Shown piece by piece: positions 17,020 to 24,540 of a DNA stretch of 30,660 nt; positions within the stretch are counted from its first letter, which is position 1, and each line of letters begins with the position of its first letter. The translations under genes and the position numbers were made by a program. The notes beneath the pieces were generated by a model. That model ran no database searches and was not told where the DNA came from. It saw only the letters and a list, made by a program, of their open reading frames with translations. This stretch comes from Sva-07 sp041685755 (GTDB lineage Bacteria > Actinomycetota > Acidimicrobiia > Acidimicrobiales > Ilumatobacteraceae): positions 1 to 30,660 of the forward strand of contig JAWLFC010000030.1 in NCBI GenBank assembly GCA_041685755.1, in the 5' to 3' direction.

Positions 17020-17735
17020 GCGGCGCACCGCTGTTGTCGGTCTCCGGCCTGCGCGCCGGCTACGGCCCCATCGAGGTGCTCCACGGGCTCGACTTCGCGG
17101 TGTCGGAGGGCGAGATCGTCGTGATCCTCGGGGCCAACGGCGCCGGCAAGACCACCACGATGCGTGCCGTGTCGGGGCTGATCGCACGTCAGGGCACCAT
17201 CGACTTCGCCGGTCACTCGATCGGCCACGCCAAGCCCGACGCGATCGTGCGCGGCGGCATCTCCCAGGTGCCGCAGGGCCGGGGCACGTTCACCGACCTG
17301 ACGGTCGAGGACAACCTGCTCGCCGGCGGCTACACCGTCGGCGGATCGCTCGACGAGGACCTCGAGCGCTGGTACGGCGTCTTTCCCCGCCTCGGTGAAC
17401 GCAGCGACCAGAAGGCGGGTTCGCTGTCGGGCGGCGAACAGCAGATGCTGGCGATCGCCCGGGCGATGATGAGCCGGCCCAAGCTCCTGCTGTGCGACGA
17501 ACCGAGCCTCGGTCTCGCCCCGCTGATCACCAAGGAGCTGTTCCAGGTGCTCGGCTCGCTGCGCGACGAACACGGCATGTCGCTGCTGATCGTCGAGCAG
17601 AACGCCGGGCTGTCGCTGGAGCTCGCCGACCGTGCCTACGTGCTCGAGACCGGGTCGATCGTGGCGACGGGTACCGGTGAGGAACTGCTCGCCGACGACA
17701 CGGTTCGTGAGGCGTATCTCGGGGTCGTCAGCTGA
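17016..17735 (+). CDS. livF: Branched-chain amino acid-type ABC transporter ATPase, LivF family
   Basis: A 239-residue ATP-binding subunit. Walker A GANGAGKT is at 39-46, the Q-loop in GISQVPQGRGTFTDLTV, the signature LSGGEQQMLAIARAM, Walker B LLLCDEPSLGLAP, and the switch His position is replaced by the LivF-typical VEQN motif (LLIVEQNAGLSLELAD). It pairs with LivG. It starts inside the end of livG (ATGA overlap) and its TGA overlaps the livH ATG by one base, so all subunits are likely translationally coupled. Confidence 0.94.
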   Translation: MSGAPLLSVSGLRAGYGPIEVLHGLDFAVSEGEIVVILGANGAGKTTTMRAVSGLIARQGTIDFAGHSIGHAKPDAIVRGGISQVPQGRGTFTDLTVEDNLLAGGYTVGGSLDEDLERWYGVFPRLGERSDQKAGSLSGGEQQMLAIARAMMSRPKLLLCDEPSLGLAPLITKELFQVLGSLRDEHGMSLLIVEQNAGLSLELADRAYVLETGSIVATGTGEELLADDTVREAYLGVVS

Positions 17736-18625
17736 TGTCGCTGTTCCTGGAACGGATGGTCAACGGCCTCGCCGACGGCTCGATCTACGCCCTGGTGGCC
17801 CTCGCCCTCGTCGTCGTGTTCCGCTCGACCGGGCAACTCAACTTCGCCCAGGGCGAGATCGGCACCACCGGCGCCTTCGTCGTGTCGACGCTCACGCTGT
17901 CGGGATGGCCGGTGTGGGTGTCGATCGTCGTGGCGATGGTGGTCGGCCTGCTGATCGCGGCGTCGGTCGAGCGGGTCGTCATCCGGCCGATCGAGCACCG
18001 CAACCCCGGTGCGGTCATCGTGGCGCTGATCGGCGTGTTCCTCGGCGTCAACCAGCTCAACGCCATGATCTGGGGGGTCGACGCCCGGCGCCTGCCGAGC
18101 GTCTTCCCCGACGGCGCCGACGACTTCGTCACCGTGTTCGGTACGCCACTGCGCGTCGCCCGCCTCGGCGTGATCGGCGTGCTGGTCGTGCTCCTGGTGC
18201 TGCTGTTCCTGCTGTTCACCCGCACCAAGATCGGCCTGGCCATGCGAGCGGTCGCCAACAACCAGGAGTCGTCGAACCTCGTCGGCATCCGCGTCGGCGG
18301 TGTGCTCGTGCTGGGGTGGGGCCTCGCCGGCGCCATCGGCGTGCTCGCGGCGGTCATGCTCGCCCCGTCCGCCGGCCTGAGCACCACCTTGATGCTGAGC
18401 CCGTTCCTGTTGGGCTCGGTGGCGGCGGTGCTCGGCGGGCTCGACTCCCCGGTCGGGGCGGTCGTCGGCGGTCTGATCATCGGTGTCACCGAAGCGTTCA
18501 TCGTCGGCTACGTCGACTTCCTCGGCGCCGACATGCTGCTGCCGGTGATGCTCGTCATCCTGCTGGCGGTGCTGCTGCTGCGGCCGTCAGGTCTGTTCGG
18601 TTCCGAACGAGTGGAGCGTGTGTGA
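17735..18625 (+). CDS. livH: Branched-chain amino acid-type ABC transporter permease, LivH family
   Basis: A 296-residue inner-membrane permease with about eight hydrophobic segments. The family start MVNGLADGSIYALVALALVVVF is followed by the conserved TGQLNFAQGEIG segment at about 31-42, and by KIGLAMRAVANNQESSNLVGI, the loop that contacts the ATPases. The C-terminal GGLDSPVGAVVGGLIIGVTEA is also typical of LivH. It forms the channel with LivM. One-base overlaps at both ends (TGATG at 17733-17737 and 18623-18627) place it firmly in the operon. The actual substrate may be branched-chain amino acids, urea, amides or aromatic acids, as this family covers all of them. Confidence 0.93.
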   Translation: MSLFLERMVNGLADGSIYALVALALVVVFRSTGQLNFAQGEIGTTGAFVVSTLTLSGWPVWVSIVVAMVVGLLIAASVERVVIRPIEHRNPGAVIVALIGVFLGVNQLNAMIWGVDARRLPSVFPDGADDFVTVFGTPLRVARLGVIGVLVVLLVLLFLLFTRTKIGLAMRAVANNQESSNLVGIRVGGVLVLGWGLAGAIGVLAAVMLAPSAGLSTTLMLSPFLLGSVAAVLGGLDSPVGAVVGGLIIGVTEAFIVGYVDFLGADMLLPVMLVILLAVLLLRPSGLFGSERVERV

Positions 18626-19851
18626 TGCAACTGCCGCTGCGTTACGCCCGGGGAAGCTGGCAGCACTGGGCCGGACGGGTCCTGCTGTTCGGTGGTGTCG
18701 GGCTGTTCATGTACCGCGCCGTCACCGAGTGGAGCCGCTCCGGGCTCGGCCTGCTCGCCGACGCACTGATCATCGCCATCGCCGTCACCGGCTTGAACCT
18801 GATCACCGGCTACACCGGCCAGCTCTCACTCGGCCACGCCGGCTTCTTCGCGATCGGGGCCTTCGTCGCTGCGATGCTCGTCACCGGCAAGGTGTGGACG
18901 CCGTTCCTCGACGACAACCTCTGGACGCCGGGCTGGACGCTGCCGGTCGTGGCGGTGGTCTGCTTCGCGGTCGGCATGGTCGTGGGCATCCCGGCGCTGC
19001 GGTTGAAGGGCATCTACCTGGCACTCGTCACCCTCGTGTTCACCGAGGCCGTCCGGGCGTTCTTCAAGTACGACCGCTTCGAGGGGGTGACCGGCGGGGC
19101 GACCGGCATCAAGGGCTTCAACTACCTCCCGCCGTCGTGGACCGGCCTCGACGGCCGCGCCGACCTCGTCAAGTGGTTCTTCTGGCTGGCGCTCGGCATC
19201 TTGATCCTCGTGTCGATCCTCGTGTCGGGTCTGGTGCGCAGCCGGATCGGTCGGGCGATGATCGCCGTGCGCGACAACGAGACCGCCGCTGCGGTGATGG
19301 GCGTGAACCTGTTCTCGATCAAGACGGTCGTGTTCGGTCTGTCGGGTGCGATCGCCGGGGTCGCCGGAGCCCTGTTCGCCCTGAAGCTGACCCTCGTCGA
19401 GGCCGACGTCCCCATCTTCGGGTTGTTCGGATCGGTGACGCTGCTCGTCGCCATGGTGGTCGGTGGTGCCGCGCAGAGCTGGGGCCCGCTCGTCGGCGCG
19501 ATGTTCTACGTGTTCGTCAACGACTTCGCCCGCAGCGTGGGCGAGGACCCGTCGAACGCCATCGTGCTCGGGTGGTTCGTCGACGCCGGCACCCAGCTCA
19601 ACGGTCTCGGCGGTGTCGTGTTCGGCATCCTGCTGATCCTGTTCGCCCGGTTCGTGCCGCTCGGCGCGGTCGGCACCGCCAAGATCTGGCGTGCCAAGGC
19701 CGTCGTCGTCGTCCCGAAGATCGCCATGCCCGCCGTGGCCGGTGCCGCGACGGGCGCTGGGACCGGCGAGGGCGCTGGGACCGACGAGACCGAGGCAGCT
19801 ACCATCGCATCGACCGATCCCGAGGCCGACGAGGCAGGGACGGCGACGTGA
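18625..19851 (+). CDS. livM: Branched-chain amino acid-type ABC transporter permease, LivM family
   Basis: A 408-residue inner-membrane permease, longer than usual. Core LivM features are GLNLITGYTGQLSLGHAGFFAIGAF, the fragment PALRLKGIYLALVTLVFTEA, the ATPase-contact loop RSRIGRAMIAVRDNETAAAVMGV, and SGAIAGVAGALFALK. After the last membrane helix (LLILFARFVPLG) comes a hydrophilic tail of about 50 residues of low complexity, rich in Ala, Gly, Thr and Glu, containing two near-identical GAGTGEGAGTDE blocks. ATG at 18625 overlaps the livH stop by one base. The binding-protein gene follows after 88 nt with its own ribosome binding site. Confidence 0.92.
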   Translation: MQLPLRYARGSWQHWAGRVLLFGGVGLFMYRAVTEWSRSGLGLLADALIIAIAVTGLNLITGYTGQLSLGHAGFFAIGAFVAAMLVTGKVWTPFLDDNLWTPGWTLPVVAVVCFAVGMVVGIPALRLKGIYLALVTLVFTEAVRAFFKYDRFEGVTGGATGIKGFNYLPPSWTGLDGRADLVKWFFWLALGILILVSILVSGLVRSRIGRAMIAVRDNETAAAVMGVNLFSIKTVVFGLSGAIAGVAGALFALKLTLVEADVPIFGLFGSVTLLVAMVVGGAAQSWGPLVGAMFYVFVNDFARSVGEDPSNAIVLGWFVDAGTQLNGLGGVVFGILLILFARFVPLGAVGTAKIWRAKAVVVVPKIAMPAVAGAATGAGTGEGAGTDETEAATIASTDPEADEAGTAT

Positions 19852-19939
19852 CACCGAAGCGCAATCAGCCCACCATCATCATCACCGGCACGGTCATCCG
19901 ACCACCAGTCACCACATCACCAGAGGGGGAACTCTGATC

Positions 19940-21376
19940 ATGATCAGGACCAAGAAGCTGCTGGCGTTCGCCGCAGCCGGAGCGCTCGTACTCGCCGCCT
20001 GCGGCGACGACGACGACACCGCCGACACCACGCCGGACGGCACGGAAGCGCCGAGCGCCACCGATGCCCCCGACACGACCGACGCGCCCGACAGCACCGA
20101 CGCGCCCGACGGCACCGACGCGCCCGACACCACCGACGACGCTGGGTCCGGCACCGAGTTCGTGATCGACACCTCCGTCTGCGACGACCCCGACGCGGCG
20201 ACCGCCCAGATCGAGGGTGGCCTCACCATCGGCACGTCGATCCCGCTGTCCGGCGGCCCGGCCGTGCTCTTCGCGCCGCTCGGCGCCGGGCAGCAGGCCT
20301 ACGTCGACTGGTACAACGAGACCAACGGTGGCCTCAACGGCGAGCCGCTCGAGTTGATCATCAAGGACGACCAGTACACCGCGGACCTCACCAAGGCCAA
20401 CGTCGACGAGCTCGTCTTCGACGACGAGGTCGACATCCTGTCGGGCATCATCGGCTCGCCGAACAACCTCGCCGTGCAGGCCGACCTCAACGCGCAGTGC
20501 ATCCCGCAGCTGTGGGGAGCGACCGGCGCGCCCGACTGGGGCAACATCGACGAGTACCCGTGGACCTCGGGTCTGCTCGTGCCCTACGCCATCGAATCTC
20601 GCGTGTGGGCCGAGGACGCAGCTGCCGAAGGCGGTACCACGACGGCGCTGTTCTACGTCAACAACGAGTTCGGCCAGTCCTACGCCGACGCCTACGAGGA
20701 ACTGGCGGCGGAGAACGGCCTCGACATCATCGCCGAAGAGGTCATCGACCCGGCCGACTCGGGCGCCCCGAGCGGTCAGATGACCAACCTCGTGGAGGCG
20801 AACCCCGACTCGATCCTGGCGGTGCCGCTCGGCGCGCAGTGCGCGGCGTTCATGACCGAGCTGGGCAATGCCAAGGCGGCCAACCCCGACTTCAACCCCC
20901 GGGTGTACGTCACCGCCACCTGCGCCAACCCGCTGTTCTTCGATGCGCTCGTCGACAACGGTGGCAGCGACGGCGTGTTCACCTCGAGCAACGCCAAGTT
21001 CGCCACCAGTGAGGAGTACGCCGACGACGAAGGGGTGCAGATCTTCCTCGAGGCCATGGCGGCCTACGCCCCCGACACCAACCCCTCGGACCAGTCGGCG
21101 TTGGCCGGTTGGCTGTCGATGGAGCTCGCGGTGCATGCCGCCGAGCAGGCGTTGGAGGCCGGCGACTTCAGCCGGGCCGGCATCATGAACGCAGTGCGGA
21201 ACATCGACTACGTGCCTGCACTCGTCGTCGACGGCGTCACCGCCTCGATGGACGCCGAGGACGCCTACTATCCGGAGTTCACCCAGCTGGTCCAGTGGGA
21301 CGACACCGCCAAGGCGTTCATCCCTGCCGGCGACGTCGTCGACTACAACGGCTCGCTCGGGACCTACACGCCCTGA
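19940..21376 (+). CDS. ABC transporter substrate-binding lipoprotein (branched-chain amino acid type)
   Basis: A 478-residue secreted lipoprotein, the solute receptor of the livGFHM importer. The signal peptide ends in the lipobox LVLAAC with Cys21. A disordered acidic linker runs to about residue 68, with four DAPD(T/S/G)T units. The periplasmic-binding-protein type 1 fold starts at about 85 (GLTIGTSIPLSGGPAVLF), with QAYVDWYNETNGGLNGEPLELIIKDDQYTADLTKANVDEL typical of LivK/AmiC-like receptors. ATG at 19940 is chosen because AGAGGGGGA (19922-19930) lies 9 nt upstream and the signal peptide begins there. A large hairpin 49 nt past the stop codon is the likely operon end. The ligand is unknown; the fold also serves amides, urea and aromatic compounds. 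Confidence 0.92.
   Translation: MIRTKKLLAFAAAGALVLAACGDDDDTADTTPDGTEAPSATDAPDTTDAPDSTDAPDGTDAPDTTDDAGSGTEFVIDTSVCDDPDAATAQIEGGLTIGTSIPLSGGPAVLFAPLGAGQQAYVDWYNETNGGLNGEPLELIIKDDQYTADLTKANVDELVFDDEVDILSGIIGSPNNLAVQADLNAQCIPQLWGATGAPDWGNIDEYPWTSGLLVPYAIESRVWAEDAAAEGGTTTALFYVNNEFGQSYADAYEELAAENGLDIIAEEVIDPADSGAPSGQMTNLVEANPDSILAVPLGAQCAAFMTELGNAKAANPDFNPRVYVTATCANPLFFDALVDNGGSDGVFTSSNAKFATSEEYADDEGVQIFLEAMAAYAPDTNPSDQSALAGWLSMELAVHAAEQALEAGDFSRAGIMNAVRNIDYVPALVVDGVTASMDAEDAYYPEFTQLVQWDDTAKAFIPAGDVVDYNGSLGTYTP
20063..20134 (+). repeat. 18-bp in-frame tandem repeat, linker of the binding protein
   Basis: Four tandem 18-bp units encode DAPDTT, DAPDST, DAPDGT and DAPDTT (residues 42-65). Units differ by a few bases, most at the third codon base and the variable fifth residue. 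Confidence 0.85.
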
Positions 21377-21424
21377 TCATCGCCGGGCACTGATCGCCCA
21401 CGAACACCGATCACCCACGAACAC

Positions 21425-21474
21425 CGCAGCGCCGGTGCTCCTCGCCGCAGGTCGGCGAGGGCGCCGGCGCTGCG
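21425..21474. terminator. Bidirectional terminator-like long hairpin
   Basis: CGCAGCGCCGG (21425-21435) pairs with CCGGCGCTGCG (21464-21474), and inside it CCTCGCCG (21440-21447) pairs with CGGCGAGG (21453-21460) around a 5-nt loop. The only unpaired interior is TGCT opposite GCG. It lies between the convergent ends of the binding-protein gene and the DUF4333 gene. No T-run follows, which is common in high-GC actinobacteria. Confidence 0.75.
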
Positions 21475-21490
21475 CGTCGGGGGGTGGTGT

Positions 21491-21784
21491 CTAGGGGCGG
21501 TCGGTGACGCTGACGACCAAGCCGTTGTCCTCTTCGATGGTGACCTCGAAGCGCCAGGTGGCGCCGGTCCGATCGGTGGCCGTGCAGGCGAACCGGGTAC
21601 CTGGTTCCTGGTCGTCGGGCTCGTCACAGTCCGCCGAGGCGAACGTGACGTCCTCGGCGGGGATCGTCACCTCCTCGACGATGAACCGCTCGGCCTCGGC
21701 GCGGTAGTCGGCGGCCGTGGTGAAGCAGCCCGAGAGGGCGACGGCGAGGGCGCTCAGCGATACGGCGAGTGCTCGTCCCGACAT
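21491..21784 (-). CDS. DUF4333-like small lipoprotein
   Basis: A 97-residue secreted lipoprotein: signal peptide with lipobox ALSGC and Cys20, then a compact domain with two cysteines (SADCDEP and RFACTATD) that could form a disulfide. The order AEAERFIVEEV, then the two cysteines, then GATWRFEVTIEEDNGLVV resembles the DUF4333 domain of actinobacterial lipoproteins; function is unknown. ATG at 21784 is preceded at 7 nt by TACCGT on the minus strand. The rarD stop codon lies just upstream, so the promoter box sits in the 15-nt gap between the two genes and the gene may also be read from rarD. Confidence 0.75.
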   Translation of the reverse strand: MSGRALAVSLSALAVALSGCFTTAADYRAEAERFIVEEVTIPAEDVTFASADCDEPDDQEPGTRFACTATDRTGATWRFEVTIEEDNGLVVSVTDRP

Positions 21785-21791
21785 GGTGGCG

Positions 21792-21797
21792 ACGGTA
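21792..21797 (-). promoter_or_regulatory. -10 box (TACCGT) of the DUF4333 gene
   Basis: Minus-strand TACCGT ends 7 nt before the ATG at 21784, inside the 15-nt gap after the rarD stop codon. Confidence 0.45.
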
Positions 21798-21799
21798 GC

Positions 21800-22759
21800 T
21801 CACACCGCCATGACCGACGGGGTGGCCCGGCGGTGGGTGGCGATGCGGTCCCACATCACGATGACCAGCGCCACCCACACGAACCCGAAACCGACGAGGC
21901 GGTCGGCGGGCATCGGCTCGTCGTAGATCAACCAGCCGAGCCCGAAGTTGATGACCGGCACCAGTAGGTTGAGTGGCCCCAGCAGCGTGAACGGCACGGC
22001 CTTGGCGGCGGCGGCGAACAGCATCAGCGGCACGGCGGTGATCACGCCGGTGCCGAGCACGAACAGCCAGTCGGCCCCCGACGCCGTGCGGGCCACGCTG
22101 TCGGCCCCGGACGAGAAGGCGATCACCGCGACGACCGCCGGCGCGAACAGCACGAACGTCTCGCCGGCGAGGCTGTCGACGGCTCCGAGCGGTACGCGCC
22201 GTTTCGTGAGGCCGTAGAGGCTCCAGGAGCCGGCGATCACGAGGGCGATCCACGGGGGACGGCCGTAGGAGACCGTCAGGATCACCACCGCCACGGCGGC
22301 GAGCGCGAACGACGCCCTCTGGGCGAGCGTCGGCTGCTCCTTCAACACGAACACGCCGATCGCCATCGTCGCCAGCGGGGCGATGAAGTAGCCGAGCGCG
22401 GTCTCGATCACCCGATCGTTCGTCACCGCCCACACGTAGCTGCCCCAGTTGAGCGTCAACAGCACCGAGGACACCGCCAGGGCCCGGGCGACGGCGGGGT
22501 CGCGCAACGCGGCGACGATCGTCGGCCACGTCCGCCGGGCCGTGACGATCACGGCCATGACCGCGCCGGCGCACACCATCCGCCACGCGATCAGCTCGAA
22601 CGCGTCGAACGCGTCGAGCTGCTTCCAGTAGACGGTGAGGAACCCCCACAGCAGGTAGGCGCCGACGGAGAGCTGCACGCCGCGACGCACGCTGCGGCCC
22701 TCGCCCGCACCCGCCGCCGGGCCCACCCCGCGAACGTCGGCGTTCGACCGGTCGGACAT
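21800..22759 (-). CDS. rarD: RarD-type EamA-family transporter
   Basis: A 319-residue membrane protein with ten hydrophobic segments of the drug/metabolite transporter superfamily. The start RRGVQLSVGAYLLWGFLTVYWKQL matches the RarD branch (named for a chloramphenicol-sensitivity locus), as do WAVTNDRVIETALGYFIAPL and GLGWLIYDEPMPADRLVGF. RarD proteins probably export small metabolites; the substrate is not known. ATG at 22759 is preceded at 8 nt by TACTGT on the minus strand. It is divergent from the mutase gene with overlapping promoter boxes, and the DUF4333 gene follows 15 nt downstream. Confidence 0.9.
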   Translation of the reverse strand: MSDRSNADVRGVGPAAGAGEGRSVRRGVQLSVGAYLLWGFLTVYWKQLDAFDAFELIAWRMVCAGAVMAVIVTARRTWPTIVAALRDPAVARALAVSSVLLTLNWGSYVWAVTNDRVIETALGYFIAPLATMAIGVFVLKEQPTLAQRASFALAAVAVVILTVSYGRPPWIALVIAGSWSLYGLTKRRVPLGAVDSLAGETFVLFAPAVVAVIAFSSGADSVARTASGADWLFVLGTGVITAVPLMLFAAAAKAVPFTLLGPLNLLVPVINFGLGWLIYDEPMPADRLVGFGFVWVALVIVMWDRIATHRRATPSVMAV

Positions 22760-22766
22760 CGCCTCG

Positions 22767-22773
22767 TACAGTA
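22767..22773. promoter_or_regulatory. Overlapping divergent -10 boxes of rarD and the mutase gene
   Basis: The near-palindrome GTACAGTAC (22766-22774) reads TACTGT on the minus strand, 8 nt before the rarD ATG, and TACAGT on the plus strand (22767-22772), 34 nt before the mutase ATG. The two promoters would exclude each other if both are used. Confidence 0.45.
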
Positions 22774-22806
22774 CGGAGTCACGACGACAGCACGAAAAGT
22801 GGTTCC

Positions 22807-24459
22807 ATGACCGACATGAATCCGACAGCGCAGAACCCGCGGCAGCGGTGGCGGGAGGCCGACGAGGCGGCCCCTGCCCGGGACGTGCCGTTCACGACGA
22901 TGTCGGGGATCCCGCTCGAGGCGGCCTACGGCCCCGACGACGGCGAGTTCCCCGGTGAGTATCCGTACACGAGGGGGCCGTACGCGTCGATGTACCGCTC
23001 GAAGCTGTGGACGATGCGGATGTTCGCCGGGTTCGGGACCGCCGACGACACGAACTGGCGGTTCAAGGAGATCATCCGCGCCGGCGGCGACGGGCTGTCG
23101 ACGGCGTTCGACATGCCGACGCTGCTGGGGCTCGACTCCGACGACCCGATGGCGCTCGGCGAGGTCGGGCGGTGCGGGGTGGCGATCGACTCGCTCGCCG
23201 ACATGGAGGACCTCTACGCCGGCATCGACCTCGGCTCGATCACGACGTCGATGACCATCAACAGCCCGGCGGCGCCGATCTTCGCGATGTTCGTCGCCCA
23301 GGCCGAGACGGCCGGTGTGCACCGTTCTGCTCTGGGTGGGACGTTGCAGAACGACATCTTGAAGGAGTACCAGGCCCAGAAGGAGTTCGTGTTCCCGCCG
23401 CGGCCGTCGATGCGGCTGGTGCGCGACACGATCGCGTTCACGGCGGCGGAGATGCCGCGGTGGCACTCGGTGTCGATCTCCGGCTATCACATCCGCGAGG
23501 CCGGCTCGACCGCGGTCGAGGAGCTGGCGTTCACCCTGGCGAACGGGTTCGCCTACGTCGAGCTCGCGTTGCAGGCCGGCCTGCCGGTCGATGCGTTCGC
23601 GCCGCGGTTGTCGTTCTTCTTCAACGCCCACATCGACTTCTTCGAGGAGATCGCCAAGTACCGCGCCGCCCGGCGGATCTGGGCGCGGTGGATGCGCGAG
23701 CGGTACGGCGCCGAACTCGAACGGTCGCTGCAGTTGCGGTTCCACACCCAGACCGCCGGCGTGTCGTTGACCGCCCAGCAGCCCGAGCTCAACATCGTGC
23801 GCACCGCGATCGAAGCGCTCGCCGGCGTGCTCGGCGGCACCCAGAGCCTGCACACCAACTCGATGGACGAGGCGCTGGCACTGCCGACCGAGAAGGCGGC
23901 GCGCATCGCGCTGCGCACCCAGCAGGTGATCGCCCACGAGACCAACGTCGCCCACGTCGCCGACCCCCTCGGCGGGTCGCACTTCGTCGAGGCACTGACC
24001 GACGAGGTCGAACATCAGGCCGAGGAGATCTTCGACCACCTGAACGAGCTGGGGAGCGGTTCGATGCTCGACGGGGTGATCTCCGCCATCGAGGAGAACT
24101 GGTTCCAGCGCCGCATCGCCGACTCGGCCTACGACCTCGAGCGGGCGTTCAACAGCGGCGATCGCATCGTCGTCGGGGTCAACGCGTTCACCGAGGGCAA
24201 CGACGACGAGCTCGACATCCTGCGCATCACCAACGAAGACGAGGCCCGCCAGCGCAAGCGCCTCGACGCCGTCCGCCACGACCGAGACCAGGCCGCTGTC
24301 GACGCCGCATTGGCACGGTTGCGCACCGAGGCCGCCGACGCCGAGGTCAACCTGATGCCGGCGCTGATCGACGCCAGCAGCACCTACGCCACCCTCGGCG
24401 AGATGATGGGCGCCCTCGCCGACGTGTTCGGCCGCCACACCGAGACCCCCACCATCTGA
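22807..24459 (+). CDS. Acyl-CoA mutase large subunit, isobutyryl-CoA mutase-like
   Basis: A 550-residue substrate-binding (TIM-barrel) subunit of a coenzyme B12-dependent acyl-CoA mutase without the B12-binding domain. Typical stretches are YPYTRGPYASMYRSKLWTMRMFAGFGT, GLSTAFDMPTLLG, SISGYHIREAGST (His228) and LRFHTQTAGVSLTAQQP. The specificity residues are F73 (Tyr89 in methylmalonyl-CoA mutase) and Q191 (Arg207 there), the pair known for isobutyryl-CoA mutase (F80/Q198), with the same spacing of 118 residues. The Asp of 2-hydroxyisobutyryl-CoA mutase (GISTD) is Ala100 here. It should interconvert isobutyryl- and n-butyryl-CoA or a close analogue; related MeaA-type mutases cannot be excluded. 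The matching small subunit lies at 28708-29103. The stop codon is the first base triplet of the 14-bp repeat array leading into pgl. Confidence 0.88.
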   Translation: MTDMNPTAQNPRQRWREADEAAPARDVPFTTMSGIPLEAAYGPDDGEFPGEYPYTRGPYASMYRSKLWTMRMFAGFGTADDTNWRFKEIIRAGGDGLSTAFDMPTLLGLDSDDPMALGEVGRCGVAIDSLADMEDLYAGIDLGSITTSMTINSPAAPIFAMFVAQAETAGVHRSALGGTLQNDILKEYQAQKEFVFPPRPSMRLVRDTIAFTAAEMPRWHSVSISGYHIREAGSTAVEELAFTLANGFAYVELALQAGLPVDAFAPRLSFFFNAHIDFFEEIAKYRAARRIWARWMRERYGAELERSLQLRFHTQTAGVSLTAQQPELNIVRTAIEALAGVLGGTQSLHTNSMDEALALPTEKAARIALRTQQVIAHETNVAHVADPLGGSHFVEALTDEVEHQAEEIFDHLNELGSGSMLDGVISAIEENWFQRRIADSAYDLERAFNSGDRIVVGVNAFTEGNDDELDILRITNEDEARQRKRLDAVRHDRDQAAVDAALARLRTEAADAEVNLMPALIDASSTYATLGEMMGALADVFGRHTETPTI

Positions 24460-24540
24460 TCGACACGGGTTGATCGACACGGAATGATCGACACGGAATG
24501 ATCGACACGGAATGATCGACACGGAGTGATCGACGTGGAG
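24457..24540 (+). repeat. Six tandem 14-bp units bridging the mutase stop and the pgl start
   Basis: Units start at 24457, 24471, 24485, 24499, 24513 and 24527: three are exactly TGATCGACACGGAA, the others differ by one to three bases, mainly at the ends. Because 14 is not a multiple of three, each unit offers a start codon (TTG 24470, ATG 24484, 24498 and 24512) reading MIDTE then TGA, and each TGA overlaps the next start as ATGA. The last start is the GTG of pgl (24526), whose protein begins MIDVE. The first TGA is the mutase stop. Confidence 0.95.

Noticed and set aside
19935..19946. Palindrome TGATCATGATCA over the start codon of the binding protein as an operator
   Set aside because: It is only 12 bp, built from two overlapping TGATCA words, and lies at the translation start rather than at a promoter; chance cannot be excluded.
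21391..21425. Imperfect 17-bp direct repeat (GATCGCCCACGAACACC) before the terminator
   Set aside because: Two copies only, no link to a promoter or start codon; probably a local duplication without a visible role.
22807..24459. Methylmalonyl-CoA mutase
   Set aside because: The two residues that bind the methylmalonyl carboxylate are replaced (F73, Q191) and the B12 domain is missing from the chain.
24457..24540. CRISPR array or replication-origin iterons
   Set aside because: The 14-bp units are directly adjacent with no spacers, and there is no cas, rep or par gene. Position exactly between stop and start codons, and the start/stop phasing, fit a translational role better.
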